Assembly: GCF_014641495.1 (NCBI RefSeq) | Contig: NZ_BMHV01000002.1 | Location: forward strand, 62,001 to 126,000 | From: Terasakiella brassicae | Lineage (GTDB): Bacteria; Pseudomonadota; Alphaproteobacteria; Rhodospirillales; Terasakiellaceae | Reading direction: 5' to 3' | Length of the DNA: 64,000 nt | Shown: piece after piece, positions 63,353 through 64,000 of the stretch | Layout: each line of letters starts with the position of its first letter | How positions within the stretch are numbered: position 1 is the stretch's first letter | Notes under the pieces: generated by a model | Seen by the model: only the letters and a program-made list of their open reading frames with translations | What the model was told of the DNA's origin: nothing | Database searches by the model: none | Position numbers and translations under genes: made by a program

Positions 63353-64000
63353 ATGGCCGAGATCCTATTGGTAGAAGATGCGAAATTTTTTCGCAATATC
63401 ATAAAATCACAGATAGAAACCAAGTTCGGCTACAATGTGACGGCTGTCGAAACTTATAGCGAAGCTGTCGAACAACTGACCAACAGCAATAAACATTTTG
63501 ATTTGGGACTTTTGGACCTCAATTTGCCCGATGCCCCTGATGGTGAAATTGTCGATATCGTAACGGGCATGGGTGTGCCATCCCTTATTTTTTCCGGTCA
63601 TTTCAGCGAAGCCGTGCGCGATATGCTGGAACATCCCAGCGTGATCGACTATGTCGTTAAAGACAGCCCTGCCAGCCTGAACTACGTCCTTAATATGGTC
63701 GATCGTTATTTCAAAAACAGCACCTGTTGCGCCTTGGTTGTCGATGACTCGCGTGTCGCACTCAAGCATATGGAAACCTTGCTGAAACGCTTTAATTTCA
63801 AAGTGCTTTGTGCCAGCAAAGGCCATGAAGCCCTTAACGTTTTCAACGAAAACCCCGATATTCGCCTCATCATCTGCGACTACAATATGCCGGATATGCA
63901 GGGTACCGAGCTTTGTAAATTAATCCGGGCGCAAAAAAACCGTGATCAGGTTTGTATTATCGGGGTATCGGCATATGGCAACCAGACCCTGTCGGCACAA
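63353..64000 (+). CDS. Double-receiver response regulator, truncated at window edge
   Basis: The visible 216 residues contain two CheY-like receiver domains in tandem. The first has the acidic pair VED and a phospho-acceptor Asp55 (LLDLNLPD); the second has VVDDSR and Asp176 (IICDYNMPDM). Both have the Lys or Ser/Thr switch residues in expected places (VVKDSP; IGVSAYG). The reading frame runs off the end, so the output domain is unknown; in PleD-type proteins two receivers precede a GGDEF domain. The start codon at 63353 has a weak ribosome site. Confidence 0.85.
   Translation, partial: MAEILLVEDAKFFRNIIKSQIETKFGYNVTAVETYSEAVEQLTNSNKHFDLGLLDLNLPDAPDGEIVDIVTGMGVPSLIFSGHFSEAVRDMLEHPSVIDYVVKDSPASLNYVLNMVDRYFKNSTCCALVVDDSRVALKHMETLLKRFNFKVLCASKGHEALNVFNENPDIRLIICDYNMPDMQGTELCKLIRAQKNRDQVCIIGVSAYGNQTLSAQ

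Noticed and set aside
1-64000. tRNA genes, CRISPR arrays, prophage or insertion sequences
   Set aside because: I found no T-loop/acceptor pattern, no regularly spaced direct repeats, and no integrase or transposase anywhere in the window.

Overview
This 64 kb window reads as ordinary chromosome of a free-living Gram-negative alphaproteobacterium, probably a marine or aquatic relative of the Rhodospirillales. The evidence is the class-typical gene neighbourhoods (mutS next to maeB, murJ close to trpS, hflK-hflC-DUF2065-degP, a seven-gene ccmCDEFGHI block), a DUF2336 protein, many chemotaxis and cyclic-di-GMP proteins, and moderate GC content. This placement is inference; no rRNA is present. 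Nearly every base is in a confident gene. There is no phage, insertion sequence, tRNA, CRISPR array or toxin-antitoxin module.

Layout. 1-9.2 kb: truncated rmuC, a DUF4139 protein, a diguanylate cyclase followed by a DUF2336 protein, a Bax-like glucosaminidase, mutS. 9.4-18.6 kb: a glycine-rich stress-like protein, maeB, a membrane chemoreceptor, an OmpA-type lipoprotein, a MarR regulator with an unlisted 49-residue leader gene, and a SulP anion transporter. 18.6-24.2 kb: cytochrome c maturation operon ccmCDEFGHI, including a 56-residue ccmD. 24.4-27.4 kb: enoyl-CoA hydratase, a PadR-like protein with a cysteine cluster behind a possible Fur box, a lipoprotein, a glutathione S-transferase. 27.5-33.7 kb: glutamate synthase operon gltD-gltB ending in a highly structured RNA segment. 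34-38.4 kb: uppP, the SRP RNA, nudC, and a LysR/EamA divergent pair. 38.4-42.8 kb: a five-gene operon of EamA transporter, nucleotidyltransferase and ydbH-ynbE-ydbL. 42.8-46.6 kb: TrpB2-type tryptophan synthase, a CRP/FNR regulator, an ankyrin protein. 46.7-51.9 kb: degP, DUF2065, hflC, hflK and the divergent Mrp Fe-S carrier. 51.9-56.3 kb: a periplasmic binding protein, an UMF1 transporter, a DapC-like aminotransferase, an EamA transporter and a 41-residue membrane peptide. 56.4-64 kb: trpS, a chemoreceptor with a C-terminal PilZ-like domain, murJ, a PanD with a long C-terminal extension, a palindromic repeat element, a membrane protein and the start of a double-receiver regulator.

How it fits together. 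Much of the window serves the cell envelope (uppP, murJ, ydbH-ynbE-ydbL, OmpA lipoprotein, Bax-like protein, HflKC/DegP), respiration (ccm, FNR-like regulator, Mrp), nitrogen and carbon metabolism (gltBD, maeB) and signalling (two chemoreceptors, one diguanylate cyclase, a double receiver). I did not find a clear new multi-gene system. The best leads are the structured RNA downstream of gltB (27518-27708), the marR leader peptide and its TTGATAT repeats, the 41-residue peptide at 56216, the extended PanD and the PadR-like cysteine-cluster protein.
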